Origin: Planctomycetota bacterium
Lineage (GTDB): Bacteria > Planctomycetota > Phycisphaerae > Phycisphaerales > SM1A02
Length of the DNA stretch: 35,112 nucleotides
Reading direction: 5' to 3'
Assembly: GCA_024226535.1 (NCBI GenBank)
Contig: JAAELP010000357.1
Location: 1-35,112, forward strand
The notes below the pieces were generated by a model. The model searched no databases. It was not told where the DNA came from and saw nothing but the letters and a program-made list of their open reading frames with translations. Shown piece by piece: positions 28,566-35,112 of the stretch; position 1 is the first letter of the stretch; each line of letters opens with the position of its first letter. Made by a program: the position numbers and the translations under genes.

Positions 28566-28615
28566 GTCAGGACTGGGGTTTTCATGCGCTTCGGACGTCC
28601 TGACCCGTCCGAAGC
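28566..28615 (-). ncRNA. Candidate H-type pseudoknot in the der/PSP1 intergenic leader
   Basis: On the minus-strand transcript, GCTTCGGACG (28615-28606) pairs perfectly with CGTCCGAAGC (28597-28588). The 8-nt loop GGTCAGGA between them is complementary, apart from its first G, to TCCTGAC within GTCCTGAC (28573-28566) downstream. This gives stem 1 of 10 bp, stem 2 of 7 bp, loop 1 of one nt, no inter-stem base, and an A-rich loop 3 of 14 nt (GCATGAAAACCCCA), standard pseudoknot geometry. It lies 72 nt before the PSP1 start and 54 nt after the der stop. I do not match it to a known riboswitch class. It could equally be part of the der 3' end, although no U-run follows. Confidence 0.5.
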
Positions 28616-28668
28616 TCCAGACGCAATGAGCGTGAACAGTATAGGGCAGACGGTACCCCGCCGGTCCC

Positions 28669-30108
28669 TCACTCGAAGTCCCGACTCCTTCCCCGTTGCT
28701 TCATCTCGTTCACCTCCATCCGGTCGCGCTCGCTGAAGACCAGGCGGATCGGCACCTCGCTGTACGGGAGTTCCTCGCGCAGCCGGTTCATGAGGTAGCG
28801 TTCGTATTGCCCGGTGAAGAGCTTCGGGTGGTTGACCTTCAGGACGATCGTCGGCGGGTTCACGTCCACCTGGCTGACGTAGAACAGCCTCGCCTGCGTC
28901 CCCAGCCGCGACGAGGGGCCGCGTTTCTTGAGGATCTCCTCCACCACCCGGTTCAGGCTCCCCGTCGCCTCACGGTGGCCCGCCTGGCGGTGGAGGTTGA
29001 ACGCCATCGCCACCATGTCCGAGACGCCGTCTCCTTCCTCGGCGCTGATGAAGACGATCGGCGCGTAGTCCAGCCCGCGGAGTTGCTCGGTGAGGTACTG
29101 GAGGTAGTCCTCCGGGCCGATGTTCGTCTCCGCCAGGCGGTCGCACTTGTTCACGACGATCACCGTCGGCTTGAACTGGCGCTGGAGTTCCTGCGTCAGC
29201 TTCTGGTCCACCTGGGAGACCTCGTCCGTCGCGTCGACCAGCAGGACGACGACGTCGGCACGCCGGATCGCGCGGAGCATGCGGTGATAGGCGTAGTACT
29301 CCACGTCGTCGGCGAGGCTCTTGCGGCGGCGGGCGCCGGCGGTGTCGATGGCGACGAGCGTTCGCCCGTCGATCTCGAAGCGCACGTCGATGGAGTCGCG
29401 CGTCGTGCCGGCGATCTCCGAGACGACGACCCGCGGCTCGCCCGCCAGCGTGTTGATCAGCGTGCTCTTGCCGGCATTGCGCTTGCCGACGATGGCCACC
29501 CTCATCTCCGGCGCCTCCGGTGCCTCCGTCCCCGACCCGGCGAGTTCGACCCGCTCGTAGAGCGTCTCCTCGAGCTGGCGCGCGCCGTAGCCGTTCGACG
29601 CCGAAACCACGATCGGCTCGCCGAACCCCAGCCCGGCCGCCTCGAGACCGTGGGCGATCCACGACTCGCCGTCCACCTTGTTGGCCACCATGAGCAGCTT
29701 GTCGAGGTCGCCGCCTTCGCGCAGCATCCGGGCGATGGTCTCGTCGAGCGCCGTCACGCCGGCCTGTGCGTCGATCACGAACAACAGCACGTCCGCCTGC
29801 TCGCGGGCGATGTTGATCTGCGCTTCGATGTCCTCGGTCAGGGCCGCGAGATCGACCCCGGCGTCGTCGAATCTCTTGCCCTCGGCGGTGTAGACGCCGT
29901 AGCCGCCCGTGTCGACGAGCTCGGCGTACTTCGGATCCTCGCCTTCGCGATCTCGGGGAGCCTCGAGTTCCAGGAGCACCGACACGCGATCGCGCGTCAC
30001 CCCCGGCGTGGGGTCCACGATCGACACCCGCCGCCGCACGAGCCGGTTCAGAAGGCTCGACTTACCGACGTTCGGCCGCCCGATGATGGCGATCTGGGGG
30101 AGGGACAT
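28669..30108 (-). CDS. der: Ribosome-biogenesis GTPase Der (EngA)
   Basis: Der is a tandem GTPase needed to mature the 50S ribosomal subunit. The product has 479 aa. First G domain: GRPNVGKSS (residues 10-18), PGVTRD, VDTGG and NKVD. Second G domain: GKRNAGKST near residue 210, AGTTRDSID, DTAGARR and NKCD. The KH-like C-terminal domain (NPPTIVLKVNHPKLFTGQYERYLMNRLRE) closes the protein. The ATG at 30108 lies 22 nt after the clpS stop; the nearest purine-rich stretch is about 18 nt away, too far to serve, while TACACT ends 6 nt before the ATG. Confidence 0.97.
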   Translation of the reverse strand: MSLPQIAIIGRPNVGKSSLLNRLVRRRVSIVDPTPGVTRDRVSVLLELEAPRDREGEDPKYAELVDTGGYGVYTAEGKRFDDAGVDLAALTEDIEAQINIAREQADVLLFVIDAQAGVTALDETIARMLREGGDLDKLLMVANKVDGESWIAHGLEAAGLGFGEPIVVSASNGYGARQLEETLYERVELAGSGTEAPEAPEMRVAIVGKRNAGKSTLINTLAGEPRVVVSEIAGTTRDSIDVRFEIDGRTLVAIDTAGARRRKSLADDVEYYAYHRMLRAIRRADVVVLLVDATDEVSQVDQKLTQELQRQFKPTVIVVNKCDRLAETNIGPEDYLQYLTEQLRGLDYAPIVFISAEEGDGVSDMVAMAFNLHRQAGHREATGSLNRVVEEILKKRGPSSRLGTQARLFYVSQVDVNPPTIVLKVNHPKLFTGQYERYLMNRLREELPYSEVPIRLVFSERDRMEVNEMKQRGRSRDFE

Positions 30109-30114
30109 AGGGGG

Positions 30115-30120
30115 AGTGTA
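30115..30120 (-). promoter_or_regulatory. Candidate -10 box (TACACT) of der, leaderless type
   Basis: TACACT followed by CCCCCT and the ATG at 30108 mirrors the folC arrangement (TACACT, then eight bases, mostly C). No good -35 box is seen at 17 nt. It sits in the 22-nt gap after clpS, so der may be read both from the upstream transcript and from its own start. Confidence 0.45.
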
Positions 30121-30130
30121 GGGCTTCCCC

Positions 30131-30451
30131 TCACTCCGGCTCGATCGTCACCGTCAACTGCTTGCTCTCGAACTGCTCCTGCAGCAGCTCGGCGTGCTCC
30201 CGGTGGGTCTCCACGAGCAGGGCGATGCCGCTCTGGTGTGCCTCGAGCATCCGGATCGTGGCCTCCTGGCGTGGCAGCGCGGTGAGATGCACGATCGTAT
30301 CGACGACGTACAGCACGTCGTTCACGTCATCGTTGTGCAGCAGCACCTTCCACGGTGGCAGCCGATCGACCCGCGGTCGCTGGGGGCGCGTGATCGTCGC
30401 CGTCCCCCCGTCGCCGTCCCGATCCCGTCCGGTTTCCTGATCGTTGCTCAT
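30131..30451 (-). CDS. clpS: ATP-dependent Clp protease adaptor ClpS
   Basis: ClpS binds N-degron substrates and hands them to ClpA(P) or ClpC(P). The product has 106 aa. After a disordered N-terminus of about 32 residues comes the adaptor fold: PPWKVLLHNDDVNDVLYVVDTI, with the NDD residues that hold the N-terminal amino group of the substrate, then RMLEAHQSGIALLVETHREHAELLQEQ and the last strand LTVTIEPE. The gene lies 17 nt after the GCS2 gene and 22 nt before der, so it is probably cotranscribed. Confidence 0.94.
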   Translation of the reverse strand: MSNDQETGRDRDGDGGTATITRPQRPRVDRLPPWKVLLHNDDVNDVLYVVDTIVHLTALPRQEATIRMLEAHQSGIALLVETHREHAELLQEQFESKQLTVTIEPE

Positions 30452-30468
30452 GGCATCGTCGCTCGTGG

Positions 30469-31593
30469 TTACTGGACCGTCACGGCCGCAGCCTCGTCCT
30501 GAAGGTAGCGAACGACCTCCCGTATGTCACCCGTTTCTGCGAAGACTCGGCGCTGCCGGGCGGCGCCATTGCCGTTCTCGAGGATATCGGTGATATACCC
30601 GAGTTGCTCCGTGCATCCCAGCCGCTCGGCCCACGGCCGACAATGGCCGACCAGTCGCCTCGCCACCTGCCGCGCCGGCACCGCCGACATCGAGTCGAAG
30701 TCCACGAAGCTCGCGTCCATGCCCCACCGCGCCGCGTGCCACTTGTTCTGCTTGGCGATCATGGGGTGGCAGTCGTAGAGGTACGCGCCCTGGTCGATGT
30801 CGGAGGAGATCCCCGCGACGAGGCTCTGCGTCAGCGCGACCAGGCCGAGCAGGTGCTTCATGTTCAACGGCTGGTCCATGATGCGCAGCTCCACCGTGCC
30901 GAAGTCGGCGTGGGGGCGCACGTCCCACCAGATCTCCCGGATCGACCGGATGAAGCCGGTTTCGGTCAGGTGATTGATGAGCCAGACGTACTCCGACCAG
31001 TTGCGCAGCGTCTGCGGCATGCCCGCCGTCGGCAGCGCCTCCATGATCTTGGAGCGGTAGGAGTCCATGCCGGTGTCGGTCCCGCACCACAACGGGCTGT
31101 TGGCGGACAACGCGAGCATGGTGGGCAGGTGGCGAAGCAGCCGATCGCACATCTGGATCGCCTTGTCGCCCGAGTCGACGCCCACGTGCACGTGGAGCCC
31201 GAAGACGACGAGCCGCCGGGCGACGTACTGCATGGTCTCCATGAGCCACGCGTACCGCTCGCCTTCGCTGATCTTCTGGTCCTGCCAGCGGCTGAAGGGG
31301 TGGGTGCCGCCCCAGACGATGCGGAAGCCCATCTCCTCGGCCTTCTCGTTCGCCCAGATGAGCTTCTCGGTCAAGTCCCGCTCGACATCGGCCACCGTCT
31401 CGCAGACGTCGGTGTTGATCTCGCAGTAGGACTGCATGAACTCCGGCTTGAAGAACGCCGACCACCGCTCGGGAACGCGCTCCAGGAACGGGCCGATGGC
31501 ATCGGTCAGATCGCCGGTCTCCGCGTCGACGAGCTGAAGCTCGACCTCGACGCCGACCGTGTGCTTCGGGCTGCCCTTGAAGGCGTAGATCAT
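30469..31593 (-). CDS. GCS2-family carboxylate-amine ligase (YbdK-type glutamate-cysteine ligase)
   Basis: The product has 374 aa. It starts at the ATG at 31593 with GGAGCGAACG just before it. Family features are HTVGVEVELQLVD (Mg-ATP site Glu residues), FGLHVHVGVDSGD and WWDVRPHADFGTVELRIMDQP. Members join glutamate and cysteine to gamma-glutamylcysteine in vitro, though many act on other carboxylate/amine pairs; no glutathione synthetase is nearby, so the true product is open. The longer frame upstream overlaps the M20 gene and is not used. It begins 37 nt after the M20 gene ends and precedes clpS. Confidence 0.9.
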   Translation of the reverse strand: MIYAFKGSPKHTVGVEVELQLVDAETGDLTDAIGPFLERVPERWSAFFKPEFMQSYCEINTDVCETVADVERDLTEKLIWANEKAEEMGFRIVWGGTHPFSRWQDQKISEGERYAWLMETMQYVARRLVVFGLHVHVGVDSGDKAIQMCDRLLRHLPTMLALSANSPLWCGTDTGMDSYRSKIMEALPTAGMPQTLRNWSEYVWLINHLTETGFIRSIREIWWDVRPHADFGTVELRIMDQPLNMKHLLGLVALTQSLVAGISSDIDQGAYLYDCHPMIAKQNKWHAARWGMDASFVDFDSMSAVPARQVARRLVGHCRPWAERLGCTEQLGYITDILENGNGAARQRRVFAETGDIREVVRYLQDEAAAVTVQ

Positions 31594-31630
31594 CGTTCGC
31601 TCCGGGTGGGATCCGCCCCGACGGCGGTGG

Positions 31631-32926
31631 TCAGGGGCGCGTTCCTCCGTACGACGAAGCCAGCCGCAGGCCGGCCAGCGCCAGCACCTTCGCCCCGATC
31701 GCAAGCGCCGTTTCGTTGATGTCGAACAGGCTGGAGTGCAGCGGGCGCCGGCTCCGGATGTCCTCCAGCGCGGCGCCGAGACGGATGATCGCACCCGGGA
31801 TCAGCTCCTGGTAGAACGCGAAGTCCTCGCCGCCGAGGCTGGGCACGTCGAGCCACTGCACGTGGTCGCGCCCAAGCAGGCTCGAGCCGATGTCGGCGAA
31901 CGCCTGGATGACGTCGGGATCGTTGTCCGTCGCCGGGGTCGAGTTGACGAACTCCAGCGTGATCTCGCATCCGGTCGACTCCGCCACACCCTTGGCGACG
32001 GAGTGCATGCGCTTCTGCACCGCCTCCATGTCGCGCAGCCGCGACGCCCGCAGCGTGCCGGCCACGGTCGCCTGGTCGGGGATCGCGTTGAACACCGACC
32101 CGCCCTGGATCGATGCGACGGTCAGCGCAAGCGGGTAGCGGCTGTCCATGCTGCGGGGACCGAGCTGGTAGAACAGGCCCACGAGGCTGGTCGCGCCGGG
32201 AATGGGATCGACCGCCTCGAACGGCCGGGCCGAGTGCCCGCTGCGTCCGCGCACGGTCGCGTGAAAGGCCTTCGCTGCGGAGGTGAGCGCCCCGTTGCGC
32301 AGCCCGATGCTGCCGGCGTCGATCGTCGGATCGACGTGGACCGCGATGATCGCCTCCACCCCGTCCAGCGCGCCTTGCTTGATCATCGACCGCGCTCCGG
32401 TCGCGGTCTCCTCGGACGGCTGGAAGACGAGCCGCAGGTTGTGCCGGAACACGCGGGTGGACAGGAGGTCGCGATGCTCGGCGATCGCACCGGCCACCGC
32501 GAGCAGGATCGTGGTGTGCGCATCGTGGCCGCACGCATGACAGAGCCCCGGATGCGTCGAGGCGTAGTACGCCTGCTTGTCGTCGTTCACACCGACGCAG
32601 TCGAGCTCCGAGCGGAGCGCGATCCTCGTGCCGGACGGGGCGCCGAGATCGATGTCCACGATGACCCCGACGTCATCGGCCATCACCTTCGGCTCGTAGC
32701 CGAAGTCGCGGAGGGTCTCCGCCACCAGGTGGGTGGTCTCTCGCTCCTGTCCCGACGCCTCCGGCGTGGCGTGCATTCGCCGGCGCAGCTTGATCAGCCG
32801 CTCCTCGCGGTCGTCCACGTACCGCGCGATCAGATCCTCGAGCTCGCCCGCGGACCGCGGGGCTGAGCCGGGTCCGGTGGCGTCGCCCGGAGTGCCGTTT
32901 GGTGGTCTGGTCACGGGATGCTGCAT
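31631..32926 (-). CDS. M20-family amidohydrolase/peptidase
   Basis: The product has 431 aa. The M20 metal centre is recognisable: ELDCVGV (Asp bridging ligand), CHACGHDAHTTILL, FQPSEET (catalytic Glu) and GGEDFAFY near the C-terminus with the last ligand. GRSGHSARPFEAVDPI marks the dimerisation (lid) domain. Relatives deacylate N-acyl amino acids (hippurate, N-acetyl amino acids, aminoacylase type); the substrate here is unknown. The ATG at 32926 is used; a TTG just before it is an unlikely start. AGAGG sits only 3 nt from the ATG, too close for a good ribosome site, and TACGCT lies 8 nt upstream. Confidence 0.92.
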   Translation of the reverse strand: MQHPVTRPPNGTPGDATGPGSAPRSAGELEDLIARYVDDREERLIKLRRRMHATPEASGQERETTHLVAETLRDFGYEPKVMADDVGVIVDIDLGAPSGTRIALRSELDCVGVNDDKQAYYASTHPGLCHACGHDAHTTILLAVAGAIAEHRDLLSTRVFRHNLRLVFQPSEETATGARSMIKQGALDGVEAIIAVHVDPTIDAGSIGLRNGALTSAAKAFHATVRGRSGHSARPFEAVDPIPGATSLVGLFYQLGPRSMDSRYPLALTVASIQGGSVFNAIPDQATVAGTLRASRLRDMEAVQKRMHSVAKGVAESTGCEITLEFVNSTPATDNDPDVIQAFADIGSSLLGRDHVQWLDVPSLGGEDFAFYQELIPGAIIRLGAALEDIRSRRPLHSSLFDINETALAIGAKVLALAGLRLASSYGGTRP

Positions 32927-32934
32927 CAACCTCT

Positions 32935-32940
32935 AGCGTA
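32935..32940 (-). promoter_or_regulatory. Candidate -10 box (TACGCT) of the M20 gene, leaderless type
   Basis: TACGCT followed by eight bases and the ATG at 32926. The -35 region is weak (TTCCAT at 17 nt). The AGAGGTTG between hexamer and ATG could serve as a very short-spaced ribosome site, so this example is less clear than folC. Confidence 0.35.
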
Positions 32941-32984
32941 ACGACCTCGCGGGGCCGATGGAATCCCCACGCCGGTACGTTCGA

Positions 32985-34019
32985 TCACGAGAAGCGGACC
33001 ACGACCTTCCCGAACTGCCCGCCGCTTTCCAGCCGATCGTACGCCGCAGCGGCGTTCGGCGCATCGTGAACGGAGTCGATGACGGGACGCAGCCCCCCCG
33101 ATTCGAGAAGCGCGGTGATCGCCCGGAACTCGCCCATGTCACCCATGGTCGATCCGATCATGCGAAGCTGAAGCCAGAAGAGCCGAGCGAGGCTCGTGGA
33201 CGCGATGGGCCCCGACGTGGTCCCGCACGTGACGAAGGCGCCGCCGGCCACGAGCGATCGCATGCAGGATTCGTGCACGGCGCGCCCGATGGAATCGACG
33301 CAGATGTCGACCCCGCGACCGCCGGTACGATCTCGCACCTCGCGGGACCATTCCTCGCCGGTGTCGAGCACGACGTGATCCGCGCCGAGTTCCACCGCAC
33401 GATCGAGCTTGCGCCGGTGTCGACTCGTCACCACCGTCGTCGCGCCGAGGTGCCGGCAGATGCCCAGCGCCGAGAGCGCGACGCCACCGCCGATGCCGGT
33501 GATCAGCACGGTGTGCCCCGGACGCAGACCGGCGCGGGTCACGAGCATGCTCCACGCCGTCAGATGCGACAGCCCGAACGCGGCGCCGTCCACGGGGTCG
33601 ATCGCATCGGACACCGCGACGACGTTGCTCACCGGGGCGACGAAGCGCTCGGCCATGCAGCCCGGCTCGTGCTCGCCGATGACGCGCAACGGCGGCATCG
33701 CCGGCTCCACGCCGGGCAGCGGCGCCACCGGCTGCGGCATGGCGGCGTTGAGGATCACGCGCCGCCCCACCCACGCCGTGTCGATGCCCTCGCCGACCGA
33801 CTCGACGCGCCCGCACCCGTCGGAGCCGGAGATCCTCGGGTACTCGAGCTTCATGCCCGGCACGCCGCGCCCGATCCAGAGATCCAGGTGGTTGAGGGCC
33901 GCGGCCTCCGTGCGCACGACGACCCGTCCCGGACCCGCGATCGGGTCCGGGAGATCGTCGGCGATGGTGACCTGGGGGGCGACGGGGTCGCCCTGACGGG
34001 AGATGAGGACGGCTTTCAT
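32985..34019 (-). CDS. MDR-superfamily zinc-type alcohol dehydrogenase / quinone oxidoreductase
   Basis: The product has 344 aa. The GroES-like N-terminal domain has AAALNHLDLWIGRGVPGMKLEYPRISGSDGCGRV; Asn stands where zinc ADHs have the catalytic Cys, as in a subgroup of medium-chain dehydrogenases. The Rossmann domain has VLITGIGGGVALSALGICRHLGA (GxGGGVA) and TSRHRRKLDRAVELGADHV, suggesting NADP(H). The substrate is unknown. The ATG at 34019 has no ribosome binding site; TACAAT lies 8 nt before it. Divergent from the repeat-protein gene. Confidence 0.9.
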   Translation of the reverse strand: MKAVLISRQGDPVAPQVTIADDLPDPIAGPGRVVVRTEAAALNHLDLWIGRGVPGMKLEYPRISGSDGCGRVESVGEGIDTAWVGRRVILNAAMPQPVAPLPGVEPAMPPLRVIGEHEPGCMAERFVAPVSNVVAVSDAIDPVDGAAFGLSHLTAWSMLVTRAGLRPGHTVLITGIGGGVALSALGICRHLGATTVVTSRHRRKLDRAVELGADHVVLDTGEEWSREVRDRTGGRGVDICVDSIGRAVHESCMRSLVAGGAFVTCGTTSGPIASTSLARLFWLQLRMIGSTMGDMGEFRAITALLESGGLRPVIDSVHDAPNAAAAYDRLESGGQFGKVVVRFS

Positions 34020-34027
34020 GGGGGCGG

Positions 34028-34033
34028 ATTGTA
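34028..34033 (-). promoter_or_regulatory. Candidate -10 box (TACAAT) of the MDR oxidoreductase, leaderless type
   Basis: TACAAT is one base off consensus and is followed by CCGCCCCC and the ATG at 34019. No purine-rich ribosome site is present. The -35 region is weak. Along with folC this is one of the clearest cases in the window. Confidence 0.5.
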
Positions 34034-34066
34034 AGGACCACGACGCGGAGACGGACCCGGTCCCGG

Positions 34067-34089
34067 CCGCGGGCACGGCCGCGGTTTTT
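34067..34089 (+). terminator. Terminator-like hairpin with T-run in the divergent intergenic region
   Basis: CCGCGG (34067-34072), a six-base loop and CCGCGG (34079-34084) are followed by TTTTT on the plus strand. No plus-strand gene lies upstream within 9 kb, so if functional it would end antisense transcription or act as a leader attenuator for the secreted repeat protein at 34180. The stem is only 6 bp. Confidence 0.4.
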
Positions 34090-34179
34090 CCGGATCATGG
34101 GGAATCGGTGCCCCTCGGCCCGTGTCCGGTTCGGTGGGATCATTGCGCCAAGGGCCCACGGGGCGACGAGGAGGCACTC

Positions 34180-35112
34180 ATGAAGAGCCGACACGCTCTC
34201 GCGGCGACGAGCCTTTCCACCATGCTGCTGTTGGCGACCGCAGGACCGGCCGCCGCTGAACCGCTCTCGGGATCGTCGCTGACGGTCGCGCCGGAGATCT
34301 CCGTCGCGCTGCTCGCCCAGACGGGCAAGAACCGGGGAAAGGGCGCCGCGAAGAAAGGCCGCACCGGCGGGGGCAACGGGGACGCCCAGCGTCGGGCGAA
34401 GGAACGTCAACACGCCGCTGAGCAGACGCGGCAGCGTGACGCGGCGCGGCGAGCCGCCGAACAGGCGCGGCAGCGCGACGCGGCGCGGCGAGCCGCCGAA
34501 CAGGCGCGGCAGCGCGACGCAGCGCGGCGAGCCGCCGAACAGGCGCGACAGCGCGACGCAGCGCGGCGGGCCGCCGCACAAGCAAAACAGCGTGACGCGG
34601 CGCGGCGGGCGGCCGATCAGGCGCGACAGCGTGACACGGCGCGGCGGGCGGTCGATCAGGCGCGACAGCGAGACGCGGCGCGGCGAAGGACGCAGGAACA
34701 GGCCCGGCGCCGAGCGCTGGAGAACCAGCGCCGAGACGCCGCACGTCGCGGCGCGGATCAGGCGCGTAAGCGGGCCGAGCAACGCGCGCGCGTGGAGGTT
34801 CCGCGGCGCCGCACCGACGAGACGAGACGTCGCGCGTACGATCGGCGCGCCGCAACCGAAAGCTGGCGACGCGAGCAGGACCTTCGCCGGCGTGTCGTCG
34901 GACGCCCGCAACCGACGCGGAGGCTCCGGACCCCCTCCACCGGTGGCGCCGACCCGTTCTTCGTCCGCCTCCGCCCCCCGCGAGAGGTCCGCACGCAGCC
35001 AGGTCCTTCGAAACCGTCGGCGCCGCGGGGCCCCCGACGTATCGACATCACGGTGGACGGCACCCGGCGACCGAACGTATACACCGCCCCGAATCCGGCA
35101 CCGCGACCGGGA
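34180..35112 (+). CDS. Secreted arginine-rich repeat protein (3' end outside the window)
   Basis: An ATG at 34180, preceded by GAGGAGGCACTC, opens a frame with no stop up to the window edge (311 codons). It begins with a signal peptide (MKSRHALAATSLSTMLLLATAGPAAA, cleavage likely after AAA). After a linker with KNRGKGAAKKGRTGGG come seven tandem 13-residue repeats of consensus AAEQARQRDAARR, then a diverged Arg/Gln/Glu-rich helix and a Pro/Arg-rich part ending IDITVDGTRRPNVYTAPNPA. The repeats should form a long, very basic helix or coiled coil. I recognise no family. Possible roles are binding of anionic surface polymer or nucleic acid; this is speculation. Frame, signal peptide and ribosome site make it a real gene. 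Confidence 0.8.
   Translation, partial: MKSRHALAATSLSTMLLLATAGPAAAEPLSGSSLTVAPEISVALLAQTGKNRGKGAAKKGRTGGGNGDAQRRAKERQHAAEQTRQRDAARRAAEQARQRDAARRAAEQARQRDAARRAAEQARQRDAARRAAAQAKQRDAARRAADQARQRDTARRAVDQARQRDAARRRTQEQARRRALENQRRDAARRGADQARKRAEQRARVEVPRRRTDETRRRAYDRRAATESWRREQDLRRRVVGRPQPTRRLRTPSTGGADPFFVRLRPPREVRTQPGPSKPSAPRGPRRIDITVDGTRRPNVYTAPNPAPRPG
34414..34686 (+). repeat. Seven tandem copies of a 39-bp coding repeat
   Basis: Seven contiguous 39-bp units encode AAEQARQRDAARR with small changes (AAAQAKQRDAARR, AADQARQRDTARR, AVDQARQRDAARR). Copies two, three and four are almost identical at the DNA level, pointing to recent expansion by slippage or unequal recombination; later copies have drifted. 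Confidence 0.92.

Noticed and set aside
28352..28672. Minus-strand frame of 106 codons through the der/PSP1 gap
   Set aside because: It runs in a different frame into the PSP1 coding region, has no recognisable features and spans the candidate pseudoknot; more likely a chance frame.
34414..34686. CRISPR array at the 39-bp repeats
   Set aside because: Units are directly adjacent with no spacers and are in frame in a coding sequence with a signal peptide.
33139..34911. Minus-strand frame of 590 codons opposite the repeat protein
   Set aside because: Repetitive frame antisense to the 13-residue repeats and overlapping the oxidoreductase in a wrong frame; no ribosome site or domain.

Overview
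The window is GC-rich, densely coding bacterial chromosome that looks like Planctomycetota, most likely class Phycisphaerae. The evidence is a PEP-CTERM-like sorting tail on a secreted protein, a membrane protein opening with a CxxCGYDLRG zinc ribbon of a kind I associate with planctomycetes, a signal peptidase I carrying a very large insert, and a mostly housekeeping gene set with generic homologues. I see no rRNA, tRNA, CRISPR array, intact mobile element or prophage. The lineage call is inference from these traits, not from a marker gene.

Layout. Positions 179-3614 hold, on the minus strand, a YiiX-like cysteine hydrolase and acetyl-CoA synthetase, separated by a textbook terminator. A roughly 650-bp gene-free stretch with a G-quadruplex motif follows, then a secreted P-domain-like protein with its own terminator and a 139-bp imperfect palindrome. 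Positions 5188-13583 (minus strand) form a protein-quality cluster read in the order groEL, groES, groEL, dnaJ, grpE, fmdB-like, rnr. Positions 13826-16818 hold a zinc-ribbon membrane protein divergent from a MoxR ATPase and a five-helix membrane protein. Positions 16827-19454 (minus) are mgtE, hpt and a bacterial PH-domain protein, closely coupled. Positions 19577-23999 (plus) are folC and leuS. HU and a 2-hydroxyacid dehydrogenase are divergent at 24021-25457. Positions 25447-34019 are a long minus-strand run: an MDR oxidoreductase, an M20 amidohydrolase, a GCS2-family ligase, clpS, der, a PSP1/RicT-like gene and lepB. The right edge cuts an open reading frame (34180 onward) for a secreted, arginine-rich protein with seven 13-residue repeats.

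How the genes fit together. Most products serve protein synthesis and quality control (LeuRS, Der, GroEL/ES, DnaJ/GrpE, ClpS), RNA turnover (RNase R, RicT-like), export (signal peptidase I) and central metabolism (Acs, FolC, Hpt, MgtE).

The least expected signals are non-coding. First, at least seven genes lack a Shine-Dalgarno sequence and have a TAnnnT -10-like hexamer ending only 6-9 nt before the ATG, which implies leaderless mRNAs; the best case is folC, with TTGAAC, a 17-nt spacer and TACACT. Second, the der/PSP1 intergenic region can fold into an H-type RNA pseudoknot with textbook geometry. Third, a long GC-rich hairpin sits between the second groEL and dnaJ. These structures were found by eye and have not been computed or searched.
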